From contig JAIVJV010000001.1 of NCBI GenBank assembly GCA_020199835.1, forward strand, positions 124,001-188,000: DNA of 64,000 nucleotides, read 5' to 3'. The DNA is from Acidobacteriota bacterium. GTDB taxonomy: Bacteria; Acidobacteriota; Blastocatellia; Pyrinomonadales; Pyrinomonadaceae. Under the pieces are notes generated by a model. The model did no database searches. It saw nothing but the letters and a program-made list of their open reading frames with translations, and was not told the DNA's origin. Positions 1 through 10,940 of this stretch are shown in pieces. How positions within the stretch are numbered: position 1 is the first letter of the stretch; each line of letters starts with the position of its first letter. A program made the translations under genes and the position numbers.

Positions 1-17
1 TTGAAAGCAGAAGCAGA

Positions 18-2012
<1,995 letters not shown>

Positions 2013-2110
2013 AATCTGCGCGGCGCGGCAAGTCTCTCCTTCATCGAGGATCTGTGCTTCTGAAACCGGCTCTCAATCTTCGCGCCTGTCCTTTCACTCA
2101 AAGATCGTTC

Positions 2111-2278
2111 ACTAATGCAGAACCCGCGGACCTGTATATCATCGACGAGCCGCTCGCGAATCTCGATCCGGAAAGCCGGGACACTGCGATCAACCTCATC
2201 CTCGGCAAAACGAACGGCAAAACTCTGGTATTGGTTATGCACGGGTCGGAGGAGTACCATACGCTCTTCGCCGCGTGA
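2111..2278 (+). pseudogene. Relic of an ABC transporter ATPase (C-terminal part only)
   Basis: One reading frame here encodes Walker B (LYIIDEP), a D-loop (LANLDPES) and a switch-histidine region (VLVMHGSEEY) before a TGA at 2276. Walker A and the signature motif are absent. The frame runs back into the overlapping kinase region without any homology. I read it as the surviving tail of a LolD/MacB-type ATPase gene that once preceded the ADOP permease starting at 2310. That pairing is inference from family knowledge. Confidence 0.6.
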
Positions 2279-2309
2279 TCAAGATCGAATCCAAGCCGGG
2301 AGACTCGCC

Positions 2310-4838
2310 GTGATCAAAGATCTAACCCAGGACCTCCGTTACGCATTTCGGATGCTGACAAAAAGTCCGGTTTATGCCGTTGTTTCAGTCATCACCGTCG
2401 CGCTCGGCATCGGCGCGAGCACGGCGATCTTCAGCGTGGTCTACGGCGTGCTCTTGCAGCCGCTTCCGTACGAGAAGCCGGAACAGATCGTGCGATTGTG
2501 GGAAATGAGCGCGCGCAACAGGCCGATGCAGTTTGCCGATCCGAACTTTGAAGACATCCGCGCGCAGTCGAGTACGTTGCAGGGCATGGCCGAGATGCGT
2601 TCCGTCGAACTCCCCGTTTCGCTCAACGATCAACCGGATAGCGTTCGTGTCGCGTATGTCTCCGCCGATTTCTTTTCCGTGATGGGTGTTAAGCCAGTCA
2701 TGGGCCGGCTCTTTGCTCCCGAAGAACAACAGTTCCGCGCCGCTCCAACTGCGCTGGTGAGCTACTCCTACTGGCAACGCCGCCTCAACGAAACGCGAAA
2801 CCTTGAAACGCTGAAGTTCACAATTTCAAACAACCCCACCTTGATCGTCGGCGTGTTGCCACCCGGGTTTCGCTTTCCTGATGACAGCCAGATCTGGATG
2901 CCGCGCGAAATTGAGGCGCGTTTGCCGAGCCGCACCGCGCACAACTGGCCGGTTGTGGCGCGTCTCCGCGAGGGCACCTCGCTCGATCAGGCACGAGCTG
3001 ACCTCACGGCGATTGCGCAACGGCTTTCGCAGCAGTATCGACTCGAAGAGAAAAACATGGTGAACGTCGCTGCCGTTCCGTTGAAAGATGCGTTGACCAG
3101 AGACGTGAGGCCGACGTTGCTAATTGTGTTGGGTGTTGCTGGTTTGCTGTTACTGGTGGCGTGCGCGAATGTGATGAATCTGTCGTTGGCCCAGGCCTCG
3201 GCGCGTGGTGGAGAGTTCGCGGTGCGGGTTGCGTTGGGCGCTTCGCCTTGGCGTTTGATCAGGCAGTTTCTCGCAGAAGCATTGCTGCTTTGTCTCGTCG
3301 GCGGAGGACTGGGAATACTCGCGGCTTACTTTGGCGTGCGGCTGTTGCTTGCGCTCGCGCCTGCTGACGTTCCACGGCTCGATGAGGTTTCAGTAAATCT
3401 GCCGGTGCTCTTGTTTGCGATCGCGCTCTCGTTTGTGGTCGCGATTACCTTGAGTTTGCTTACGGGACTGCGCGCGACCTGGGGGAACGTGCAAACGACG
3501 CTGGTCGAAGGCGGACGGCGGCAGGGAACTAGCGTTCGCAGCCGTCGTACGGGTCGCCTGATCGTGGCGGGGCAAGTTGCGATCACGCTCATTTTGATGA
3601 CGGGCGCCGGACTGTTGGGACGCAGCATGTTGCGCGTGCTGTCGGTCGATCCGGGGTTTGAAACCGCACGCATCGCGACGTTGGAGCTCAAGTCGCCGGA
3701 TATGAGAACGCGCACGGACGCACAACGAGTCCAGCTTCTGGATCAATTGATCTCGCGTTTGCGAAGTTTGCCTGGCGTGGAAGCGGTCGGTGGGACAAAC
3801 GTGCTCCCGCTGAAGTCTTCCGACTCCCCCGACGGAACGTTTGCCAAGATCAATCCACAACAGTTGTCGCCCGCCCAACGCGAACTGCTTGAACGCAGCG
3901 CGAACGTTATGAACGACAATCCCGATCCGGTCTTCATCAGCGACCTGACCAAGTTCATGGAAGACCTCTTTCGCGATAAAACGCGCACCGGTAACGCTGA
4001 TTACGTCATCGCGAGTGAAGGCTACTTTGAAACAGTTCGCATTCCGCTTCGCCGCGGTCGCTGGTTCAGCGAGTCGGATGGGCCGGCCGCGCCGCACGTT
4101 GCCGTGATCAGCGAAGCAGTCGCGCAGCAGAGTTGGCCCAATCAGGATCCACTTGGCCAGACGATCGAGTTTGGGAACATGGACGGCGACCTGCGTCTGC
4201 TCACGATCGTCGGCGTCGTTGGCGACGTGCGTAAACACGGTTTGGAGAAGCAGCCGCGGCCAACCGTTTATGTTAATTACCGGCAGCGTCCGCGGAGTGC
4301 AAATCAGTTTGACCTCGTGCTACGGACCAGTGCTGATCCGACTGCCGTTTTCAGCGCCGCGCGCGGCGTTTTGAATGAGATCGATCACACCGTGCCGCCG
4401 CGCTTAAACACGTTTGCGCAGGTCTTCTCGGAGTCGGTTAACACGCGCCGGTTTAATCTGTTGCTGGTCGGGGTGTTTGCGCTGACGGCATTGTTGCTGG
4501 CGATAGCCGGCGTGTTTGGTGTGTTGGCTTACTCGGTGGCGCAAAGGACGCGCGAGATCGGGGTGCGAATCGCGTTGGGCGCAACGCCACGTGCGATTCT
4601 GAGGATGGTGTTGGCGCAAGGGTTGTTAACCATCGCGATCGGCACGGCGATCGGTCTCGCCGGATCGTTTGCGCTCACGCGGACGATGCGTTCACTATTG
4701 TTTGAGGTTAGTCCCAACGATCCGTTGACAATCGCGGGTGTGGCCCTGTTGCTGGTCCTGATCGCCGCACTGGCCTCTTACATCCCGGCCCGCCGGGCGA
4801 CCCGCGTCGATCCGACAGTGGCGTTGCGGTACGAGTGA
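2310..4838 (+). CDS. ADOP-type MacB/FtsX-like ABC transporter permease
   Basis: This permease has about 842 residues when started at GTG 2310, where the family N-terminus (IKDLTQDLRYAFRML) begins. The open frame extends further upstream to 2115, but that part covers the ATPase relic in another frame and has no family similarity. It has a first membrane helix after LTKSP, a large extracytoplasmic MacB-like domain, a central block of helices near residue 270, a second periplasmic domain, and a final helix bundle ending in the typical RRATRVDPTVALRYE tail. Duplicated FtsX halves like this are a hallmark of Acidobacteria. Members export or extract substrates using a partner ATPase, but no intact partner lies next to it. 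Substrate unknown. Confidence 0.88.
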   Translation: MIKDLTQDLRYAFRMLTKSPVYAVVSVITVALGIGASTAIFSVVYGVLLQPLPYEKPEQIVRLWEMSARNRPMQFADPNFEDIRAQSSTLQGMAEMRSVELPVSLNDQPDSVRVAYVSADFFSVMGVKPVMGRLFAPEEQQFRAAPTALVSYSYWQRRLNETRNLETLKFTISNNPTLIVGVLPPGFRFPDDSQIWMPREIEARLPSRTAHNWPVVARLREGTSLDQARADLTAIAQRLSQQYRLEEKNMVNVAAVPLKDALTRDVRPTLLIVLGVAGLLLLVACANVMNLSLAQASARGGEFAVRVALGASPWRLIRQFLAEALLLCLVGGGLGILAAYFGVRLLLALAPADVPRLDEVSVNLPVLLFAIALSFVVAITLSLLTGLRATWGNVQTTLVEGGRRQGTSVRSRRTGRLIVAGQVAITLILMTGAGLLGRSMLRVLSVDPGFETARIATLELKSPDMRTRTDAQRVQLLDQLISRLRSLPGVEAVGGTNVLPLKSSDSPDGTFAKINPQQLSPAQRELLERSANVMNDNPDPVFISDLTKFMEDLFRDKTRTGNADYVIASEGYFETVRIPLRRGRWFSESDGPAAPHVAVISEAVAQQSWPNQDPLGQTIEFGNMDGDLRLLTIVGVVGDVRKHGLEKQPRPTVYVNYRQRPRSANQFDLVLRTSADPTAVFSAARGVLNEIDHTVPPRLNTFAQVFSESVNTRRFNLLLVGVFALTALLLAIAGVFGVLAYSVAQRTREIGVRIALGATPRAILRMVLAQGLLTIAIGTAIGLAGSFALTRTMRSLLFEVSPNDPLTIAGVALLLVLIAALASYIPARRATRVDPTVALRYE

Positions 4839-4905
4839 CATTTTCGGTCAAGAGTCTAATTAACAGCGCACGATAAGCTCAATCAAATGTTATATTCCCG
4901 CTTTG

Positions 4906-5646
4906 ATGATCGAGCTCAGTGGCTTAACAAAACGTTTCGGCGAGTTCGTGGCGGTTCACGACCTGACCCTGCACGTACCGCCCGGGGTCATCTTCGGTTT
5001 TCTCGGACCGAACGGCAGTGGGAAATCAACCACGGTCAAGATGCTCACCGGCCTGTTGCAGCCCTCCGCCGGGGACGCCTGGATCGACGGATCGTCCATC
5101 CGAACTGCCTCGCTCACAATCAAACAGAAGATCGGAGTCCTGCCGGAAGACCTTGCCCTCTTTGACTCGCTGACGATTTGGGAACACCTGAAAATGTGTG
5201 GCCCAATCTACGGTCTCAGTGGAGCGGAAACTGAATCCCGCGCCGAACAACTGCTCAACTATCTCGATCTCTGGATCGACCGCCACACGTTCGTCGAACT
5301 GGCGTCGTTTGGAATGAGAAAGAAGTGCGCGCTCGCGATGGCGCTGCTGCACAATCCCAAGGTGCTGTTTCTCGACGAACCGTTCGAAGGCATCGATCCC
5401 GTCACTTCACGCAGCATCAAGGATCTACTGCTTCACATGTCGGGCAAGGGAATTACGATCTTTCTCACTTCGCACATTCTCGAAGTCGTTGAACGACTGG
5501 TCCATAGCTTTGCGCTCGTCGTGCATGGCGAACTCGTTTGTAAACAAACGATGGAAGAGACGATTCGGTCCGGTCAGACACTCGAAGACATCTATTTTCA
5601 ATACGTGACGAGACGTCCGATCGAGGAGTTTGAATGGATCGGGTAG
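4906..5646 (+). CDS. ABC transporter ATP-binding protein
   Basis: This is a 246-residue ABC-2-type ATPase. It has Walker A GPNGSGKST near residue 37, a Q-loop region around LPEDLALF, Walker B VLFLDEP and the H-loop LTSHILE. The signature motif is unusual (SFGMRKKCALA in place of the common SGGxxQR), as seen in some ABC-2 exporters. The ATG at 4906 is preferred to the TTG just before it. The 3' end overlaps the downstream permease by 13 nt, so the two form one coupled exporter operon. It could export a compound from the nearby biosynthetic region, but nothing in the sequence shows this. Confidence 0.9.
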   Translation: MIELSGLTKRFGEFVAVHDLTLHVPPGVIFGFLGPNGSGKSTTVKMLTGLLQPSAGDAWIDGSSIRTASLTIKQKIGVLPEDLALFDSLTIWEHLKMCGPIYGLSGAETESRAEQLLNYLDLWIDRHTFVELASFGMRKKCALAMALLHNPKVLFLDEPFEGIDPVTSRSIKDLLLHMSGKGITIFLTSHILEVVERLVHSFALVVHGELVCKQTMEETIRSGQTLEDIYFQYVTRRPIEEFEWIG

Positions 5647-7103
5647 CGACAGTGCTTCAGTGTCAGTGGCGTGCTTACCGGCGTCGCTTCCGCCTGACAG
5701 GGAATCTCACGACCAGGAATGTCGGTTTGCTGATTGTTTTAGCCGGCCTCGGCGCGATCAGGTACTTTCAACAACTCCCACTCGCCGCGAACCAGCTTGC
5801 GAACGGTGAAACCGCGCGTTACGAGGCGTTATTGATCGTGGTGTTTCTGGTTTGGATGTTGCCGGTGATGGGCGAATCCAAACGATCGATAACACCGATT
5901 CGACTGGTCCATCTTCCGCTTACCACAACCGAACTCTTCGCAATCCGGCTGGGTTCGATTTTCTGTTCGCCGCTGGCGTGGATCATCATGGCAGGCGCGT
6001 TGGCTCTGGCATATCCCCTTGCGCTGGCCGCGCATCCGTTTATGGGCATCATTGCCCTCCTGATATTTCTGCAGTTGGGACTCCTCGTCGGTCTGACCGT
6101 CACGGATTTATTGCACAGCGGTTTGGCGAGAAAGCTGTTGTTGGTTGCGGCGTTGGTCGCGATCGCCGCTGGTGGTTTTGTTTGGCTGGGCAAGCGCGCG
6201 GAGTGGTCGGCTTCGTTGAAATCGTTGCTGCCTCATCGTTTGGCTGCCGACGCGGCAGTTTCATCAACGCCGCTGAGTTCGATTGGGGTGCTCGTCTTGT
6301 TCACCGTCTTGTTTGCCTTGCTCGCGCGCTGGACGTTCAAGTTTACGTTGCACCCGCGGGCCGCTCGGCGGTCTCAGGCATTTACGTTTTTTGGGGTGCT
6401 TCAATTGCCCGGCAAGTTTGGCGGGTTAATCAAAAAGGATCTCAGGTACGCCAGTCGTCTGCTTGATCTTTATCTCGCGCTGCCGGTCGTCATCTTGTTC
6501 AATGTGTACCTCGTGTCCAACCCGGCGCCTTCCGCAGTGGCCCTGTTCCTTGTCGTCGCGTTTTTGTTCCCGCTCTGCCTGAACTTCGCCTTTAACGCGT
6601 TCGGCCTCGATAGCTCGCTCGGACTGGATCGTTACACGCTGCTTCCCCTCAGCACCAGGGAAAAGCTGCTGAGCAAAAATCTCGCATTCGCGGCGGTAAT
6701 GATCGCGTTGTATATGACGCTGGTACCGCTCGCGTTTTGGAAACTCGGAACGCGTGCTGTTGTGTTGGGTTTCGTGGAGTTGATAGTCGTGTGGCTCGCT
6801 TACGCTTCAATTGGCAACACGATGTCTGTCAAACAACCTTTCAAGATGCAGTTTTATCGCTTTGCCTCCGGCGGTTCGCCCGTCGACGCGCTGATGGGCA
6901 TGGTCTCGGGCAGCATCCCCGCGCTAATTATTGTGTTCCTGCTTACGCGTGCAGGAAGCGAAGCGCTGTGGGCTAGCGGCGCCATTCCTGGGATCGCATT
7001 GCTGCTGCTCATCTACCTCGTGGTCTTCTATGTCTCCCTCAAGCGCGCGTCGCGCGCACTCGAGAATCGTTGGGAACAACTCCGCCGCTCGCTGTTGGAC
7101 TGA
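5634..7103 (+). CDS. ABC-2 type exporter membrane protein
   Basis: This 489-residue, very hydrophobic protein has around ten predicted membrane segments. A large soluble loop near residues 235-270 (TLHPRAARRSQAF) separates two hydrophobic halves. No enzyme motifs are visible. The start overlaps the ATPase gene by 13 nt, so it is the membrane partner of that protein. The TGA stop coincides with the first bases of what looks like the left end of an IS3-family element (TGAACCCC), so the native C-terminus may have been trimmed slightly by insertion. The final residues (RALENRWEQLRRSLLD) still look like a natural cytoplasmic tail. Confidence 0.82.
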   Translation: MDRVATVLQCQWRAYRRRFRLTGNLTTRNVGLLIVLAGLGAIRYFQQLPLAANQLANGETARYEALLIVVFLVWMLPVMGESKRSITPIRLVHLPLTTTELFAIRLGSIFCSPLAWIIMAGALALAYPLALAAHPFMGIIALLIFLQLGLLVGLTVTDLLHSGLARKLLLVAALVAIAAGGFVWLGKRAEWSASLKSLLPHRLAADAAVSSTPLSSIGVLVLFTVLFALLARWTFKFTLHPRAARRSQAFTFFGVLQLPGKFGGLIKKDLRYASRLLDLYLALPVVILFNVYLVSNPAPSAVALFLVVAFLFPLCLNFAFNAFGLDSSLGLDRYTLLPLSTREKLLSKNLAFAAVMIALYMTLVPLAFWKLGTRAVVLGFVELIVVWLAYASIGNTMSVKQPFKMQFYRFASGGSPVDALMGMVSGSIPALIIVFLLTRAGSEALWASGAIPGIALLLLIYLVVFYVSLKRASRALENRWEQLRRSLLD

Positions 7104-7158
7104 ACCCCTGGATTGGGACACTCGAATTAGGCACACTTAGCAGAGAAAGGAGCTGCAA

Positions 7159-7509
7159 GTGGCAAAGAGACGAGTGGGCCGGTATTCGAATGAGTTTCGG
7201 CGGATGTGCGTCGAGCGGATGAAGCAGTGCGACGACATCGTGGCGCTGGCAAAAGAACTGGATGTCCATCGGCGGCTGTTGTACCGATGGCGCGATCAAC
7301 TCGATCCCGTCGATAAGGGTGAGTGGCCGCCACCACAGAACTCGCGTGAGTCCACCCTACGCAAAGAGGTCAGTCGACTCAAGCGAGTGCTGGCCGATAA
7401 AACTCTGGAACTAGATTTTTTCAAAGGTGCCTTGCAAAAAGTCGAGGCTCGACGCCAGCAGAGCGGCGGCTCTGGCGAGAAGGCATTTACGACCAAATCC
7501 GGGAAGTGA
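7159..7509 (+). CDS. IS3-family transposase OrfA (helix-turn-helix subunit)
   Basis: This is a 116-residue basic protein. The N-terminal helix-turn-helix (YSNEFRRMCVERMKQ...VALAKELDVHRRLLYRW) recognises IS ends. It is followed by a leucine-zipper-like coiled coil (LRKEVSRLKRVLADKTLELDF) usual in IS3 OrfA. The GTG start at 7159 is supported by AGAAAGGAG about 8 nt upstream. The reading frame of the tail (GEKAFTTKSGK) looks shifted. In the neighbouring frame the DNA reads WREGIYDQIREVM, the usual OrfA/OrfB junction. The partner OrfB is destroyed, so this gene is probably non-functional. Confidence 0.8.
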   Translation: MAKRRVGRYSNEFRRMCVERMKQCDDIVALAKELDVHRRLLYRWRDQLDPVDKGEWPPPQNSRESTLRKEVSRLKRVLADKTLELDFFKGALQKVEARRQQSGGSGEKAFTTKSGK

Positions 7510-7630
7510 TGTCTTGCAAGGCAGCATGAGTATCGACGGATGTGTCAATTGGCCCAAGTGAGTCGCGCCAGCTTCTATCGCTCATTGCAGGAACATCTGC
7601 CAGTGAAAGAAGAGATGGAAGTGCGTTCCC
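7510..7630 (+). pseudogene. Remnant of IS3-family transposase OrfB N-terminus
   Basis: After the OrfA stop the DNA encodes LQGSMSID in one frame and then RMCQLAQVSRASFYRSLQEH in the next. That is the conserved N-terminal helix-turn-helix of IS3 OrfB, broken by a single-base loss near 7537. Similarity ends around 7630 (after KEEMEVR), before any of the DDE residues. The following ~65 bases match nothing I recognise. Confidence 0.6.
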
Positions 7631-7695
7631 CTTTCCGGTTGCAACCAGAAGAACGCCCCGCAATATATTCGTCGCAGCGACCGAGAAGCAAGTCT

Positions 7696-7910
7696 CTAAC
7701 GCTTTCGTTTGGTCCACTCGATGATTTCATCAGCATCGAACAACAATCTTCCACACCAACCTTTCGATATGGAATGCGTTCCTGCTCGACCATGTCATAG
7801 ATAGTTCGCTGCTTACAGCGAAGCAATGCGGCCACTTCAGCTACTTCAAGAAAGCGCGGCAACGACTCGTTCGACACTGATACCTCTGCGCAATACGAGT
7901 TGATATTCAT
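7696..7910 (-). pseudogene. Excisionase-like (MerR/HTH_17) DNA-binding protein, frameshifted
   Basis: From ATG 7910 the minus strand encodes a short helix-turn-helix protein: FLEVAEVAALLRCKQRTIYDMVEQ, then RIPYRKVG. This is the Xis/HTH_17 pattern. Members normally continue with a short strand and a helix. Here the frame breaks after KVG, and that ending (RLLFDADEIIEWTKRKR, stop at 7696-7698) is found intact in another frame. Removing two bases (a GT/TG repeat in GTTGGTGTGGAAGA) restores one ~70-residue protein. Such proteins act as recombination directionality factors or small regulators. Its position next to the IS relic fits mobile-element debris. Confidence 0.7.
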
Positions 7911-8067
7911 TCGATTCAATTCGGCGGAGCGCGATAGACGCTATTCGCATCTCCCCCTAAAAACGAAAAAACCACTCAAGCTACAAGCGGCCTGCTTTTC
8001 ACGGCTAGGCGTCTCGTAAAATTGAGTGGCGATCAGGGTTTTCAAGCCCCGGTGGCCTATTCAGTTA

Positions 8068-9468
8068 TTAAGAATCCGATGAGGGTCGGCGCAGTAATCC
8101 ACGTCGGCACAAATCGAACTCGGGGGTTAGCAGAGGGCGGCTTGCCGGTGACAACCTGAAGTCAGCAGCCTTTTCCTCGGGGTTCGTCGAAAGCAACGGC
8201 CAACCGCGGCGCAGTACGAACCGCAACCACCAACCCGCCATTTGAGAGGTAAAAAGCGCCGAGATGACGAGGGTGGTACAAAGCGCACCGCTAATCAGTC
8301 CCGCATCGAACGCAATGGTGGCCAAAACAATTCCAGGCCCACCTCTCGCGTTAGCCGTGATCGCCAAATTAACGATGTCCAAACCTCTGAAACCGGCGAG
8401 TTTAGCCGCAAGGCCGACGGACATAAGCACTATGAGAGATGATCCCAACAAAAAGGTTAAGAGCATGCCGGCCGAGAAGTCGTTACCAAAACTCAATCTA
8501 TAACCCACGATTGCAAAATAGATCGGGACAAACACACCAAAAGCAACTGACTTAATGGCTTGCAGGGCGGCGTTCAGTTCAGACTTCTCCCTGTCCCGCA
8601 CTCCGTTAATTAGTGCATAACCAGCCAGGAACGCGGCGAAAACGGTACTAACACCCAAGCCTGCGGCGACCCCGACGAAAAAGCAAAGGAGTGCAATCGC
8701 ATATGCGACAAGCGAATGCTGCGACACTGCGCTATCGTCAAAACGCCATATCCTTTTGAGAAGCCGTGGAACAATTAGCATGGCAAACCCAATGTAGATA
8801 ACGGTGACCGCAACGTGATAGGTATTGCTTGCTATCAAACCGCCCACAACAGACGAGCGATCGCTCAATGCGGTGGCGATTGCTAACACTCCCCACAAAC
8901 CGACATCTTCGAGCATGGCAGTTCCGAGGATCAGGCTTGCAAAGCGAGTGTGAAGTATTCCGAGGTCTTTAAAAATGCGGGAAATCACGGGGATCGACGT
9001 TACTGCTGCCGCGCTGGCCAGCACCAACAAAGTCGACATTTTCGTTCCATGCACACCGATCAGCGAATCCATGGGAATTGCGCCGAGCAAGCCAATGATC
9101 ATAACGAAGGCAAACGGCAACGGCGTTCCAATTCCAAGCAGCCACGCTGTTTCGTGCCGGTTTGACGTTGATAGCAGACCTTGCACTGCGCTCCCGGAAA
9201 TAAACATGAGCAACAGTAGGCCCAACCAGTAAACCAAAGAAAGCACAAGTCCCGTTTTGTCTGCGCCGAGAATGGGATTCGTGAAGAGAAACGTAAATCC
9301 CGGCAAAGCGATCTTCCCTAGTACGAACGGACCTAAGACAACTCCCGCCAGAATCTCTCCAATCAACCTCGGCTGCGAAAGACGCTCAAAAACATATCCA
9401 AAGGCGTGCGCAGCCAAAAGGAATATGCCAAGGATTACAATCGAAACACCAATTTCTGCCTCAGACAT
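8068..9468 (-). CDS. Cation/proton antiporter (CPA2/Kef-type membrane domain)
   Basis: This 466-residue polytopic membrane protein has about 12-13 helices. It shows the CPA2 opening pattern (RLSQPRLIGEILAGVVLGP) and the late conserved helix NLAITANARGGPGIVLA. It has no C-terminal TrkA-N nucleotide-binding domain, so it resembles NapA/KefB-type membrane cores. It exchanges Na+ or K+ for protons across the inner membrane. It lies at the downstream end of the minus-strand NRPS operon. Antiporters of this type recur in some peptide antibiotic clusters, where a role in self-protection is plausible but unproved. The start ATG lies inside the end of an upstream gene fragment. Confidence 0.85.
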   Translation of the reverse strand: MSEAEIGVSIVILGIFLLAAHAFGYVFERLSQPRLIGEILAGVVLGPFVLGKIALPGFTFLFTNPILGADKTGLVLSLVYWLGLLLLMFISGSAVQGLLSTSNRHETAWLLGIGTPLPFAFVMIIGLLGAIPMDSLIGVHGTKMSTLLVLASAAAVTSIPVISRIFKDLGILHTRFASLILGTAMLEDVGLWGVLAIATALSDRSSVVGGLIASNTYHVAVTVIYIGFAMLIVPRLLKRIWRFDDSAVSQHSLVAYAIALLCFFVGVAAGLGVSTVFAAFLAGYALINGVRDREKSELNAALQAIKSVAFGVFVPIYFAIVGYRLSFGNDFSAGMLLTFLLGSSLIVLMSVGLAAKLAGFRGLDIVNLAITANARGGPGIVLATIAFDAGLISGALCTTLVISALFTSQMAGWWLRFVLRRGWPLLSTNPEEKAADFRLSPASRPLLTPEFDLCRRGLLRRPSSDS

Positions 9469-9712
9469 TGGTACAACCTTTAATCAAGAATGAAGCACAA
9501 GCGGAAAGAGACCGGTTTTTCGTGCTGGAGACTGTTTCAGAAAACTCTGCGAGGTCGAGGTAGGCGATGTTTTTAACCGTTGATAAATCAGTCCCGCTTT
9601 TCAGCGCGTCAATAATCTTGGTTAGGGTTTGCTCTCCTTCACGGACGTAAGGTTCACGCAATGCAGCTTCGTCGCGAATGATCGTGTCTGCACTACATGC
9701 CTCCTCGCGCAT
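9461..9712 (-). pseudogene. Fragment of a B12-binding radical SAM protein
   Basis: This 83-codon frame contains VREGEQTLTKIIDALKSG followed by VKNIAYLD. That is the linker at the end of the B12-binding fold in radical SAM proteins. The complete radical SAM protein encoded at 33344-35740 has the equivalent SREGEQALVKILHALKNG and IPNIAF. No Cys cluster follows and the C-terminus is unrelated. I read it as the stump of a second such gene whose radical SAM core was deleted when the antiporter gene came to lie next to it. A short free-standing protein cannot be excluded. The 160 bases upstream (9713-9872) hold nothing I recognise. Confidence 0.45.
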
Positions 9713-9872
9713 CGGCTCTTCGGTTTATCGCCATAGCAAACACCTCCCTCAATAGGTGTTAACGCTCCACAGTTGCATCTGCGGACGCAAACAACTCAAG
9801 GTGAACAACGTCACTTGGGACGATCCTCAAAGCCCTACCCAAATTACGGGCAGGAATTAAAAGACCGCGATC

Positions 9873-10832
9873 TTAAGTGGCTGCGATTTGAAAGGAATAG
9901 GTTGGGTTGACGCACTCACCAGGTGTTTCTACCTCTGATAGGACCTGGAACTTGAACCCTGCGCCGGTAAACAATTCTCGAATTTGTTTCTCGTCGCGCA
10001 GCATGTGACGCGTGTGAAAAGAGGCAAACCGCTCACAATTCGCGATTAGCCTTTCCTCTAACTCGGTCGAATAATTGGGAAACAACTGTGGACCATATTG
10101 CTTTAGCCGTTCACGGGCCTTGGCCGCGTAACTTTCTCGCAGTCCCATCGTTGTCGGGTTGCCAAGCATCGCCGTGGTTACCAGGAATCCACCAGGTTTC
10201 AAAATCCTTCGCCATTGCTTCACAATGATTGGCTTGTCAGGATCCTTGAGCACCGTCAGGAATTCGTCGGTAACGACGAGATCGTAACCATGTTCCGGAA
10301 TGCTGGAGCTCAGCAGATTATCGACCTTGCACTTCAGCGAAACGCCATGTCGTGCGGCGTACCACTCGCTCGACTCCAACGGAGACTGGCAGATGTCGAT
10401 CAAGGTGATATCGGCCTCGACGCCGGCATGTTCAATCGCCTGGTGCAGCGTACAAAGCATGCCATAATCAGCTGCGGCAGAGATCAATACGTTCGGGCGT
10501 TTCACTCGAGTTAAGGCGTCAGCTAAGGTATCGCGATAAAAGGGATACCATTTGGGGACGGCCACCATGTTAAGCAAACGCAGTATTTGCCACGTACCGT
10601 GATACCAGTCGCAGTAGACCGGGTTTTGAACTGCATTGGGGTGGTTCTTAATTGCCCATTCCTCCATGCCGCCCGTGTCCTTCGGCTTGCAATAGTCACC
10701 AGCCAAGGCGTTCATATACACACTTGATTCCTGTAACTCTCTAAACTCATCTTCGGTATATATGCCTTGGAAGACCTCATCCAGATATGCTTGCAGCGAC
10801 GATTCTTGCAGCGAGACTTGTGTGACACTCAT
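9873..10832 (-). CDS. Class I SAM-dependent methyltransferase
   Basis: This protein has 319 residues. The Rossmann-type core runs from about residue 110: NVLISAAADYGML (motif I region), DITLIDICQSPLESS (motif II, acidic Asp binding the ribose), YDLVVTDEFLTVL (motif IV) and WRRILKPGGFLVTTAML (motif V/VI). The N-terminal ~100 residues are helical and probably bind substrate. The fold is that of small-molecule methyltransferases. The acceptor could be a peptide N, O or C, or a free precursor, and the sequence does not decide. It is downstream of the PKS and a decayed NRPS module on the same strand and is best seen as a tailoring enzyme of that pathway. Confidence 0.82.
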   Translation of the reverse strand: MSVTQVSLQESSLQAYLDEVFQGIYTEDEFRELQESSVYMNALAGDYCKPKDTGGMEEWAIKNHPNAVQNPVYCDWYHGTWQILRLLNMVAVPKWYPFYRDTLADALTRVKRPNVLISAAADYGMLCTLHQAIEHAGVEADITLIDICQSPLESSEWYAARHGVSLKCKVDNLLSSSIPEHGYDLVVTDEFLTVLKDPDKPIIVKQWRRILKPGGFLVTTAMLGNPTTMGLRESYAAKARERLKQYGPQLFPNYSTELEERLIANCERFASFHTRHMLRDEKQIRELFTGAGFKFQVLSEVETPGECVNPTYSFQIAAT

Positions 10833-10940
10833 TCAATTGTTCTCCTTCGTTTCACCTGTAAAAGTATTATTGTTCTGACTACCCCACGGCCGGTGCACGG
10901 GCAGATAAGCAGCGCCGCTCTTGAGCTGCCAACAACGCCA

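Larger units (their letters stand above)
7101..7630 (+). mobile_element. Truncated IS3-family insertion sequence
   Basis: The probable left terminus (TGAACCCCTGGATTGGGACA) begins exactly at the stop codon of the upstream permease. It is followed by a purine-rich ribosome site, an intact OrfA, and only the first 30 or so codons of OrfB. Similarity stops near 7630, so the catalytic DDE domain and the right end are lost. The element cannot move by itself. No right inverted repeat or target duplication was found. Confidence 0.7.

Noticed and set aside
3390-4238. 282-codon open frame on the minus strand
   Set aside because: It is antisense to the well-supported ADOP permease and its translation is low-complexity Arg/Gln-rich sequence, as expected of a shadow frame.
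7972-8029. 8-bp inverted repeat CCACTCAA/TTGAGTGG downstream of the antiporter
   Set aside because: The arms are 42 bases apart with no T tract or further symmetry. Too weak to call a terminator or element end.
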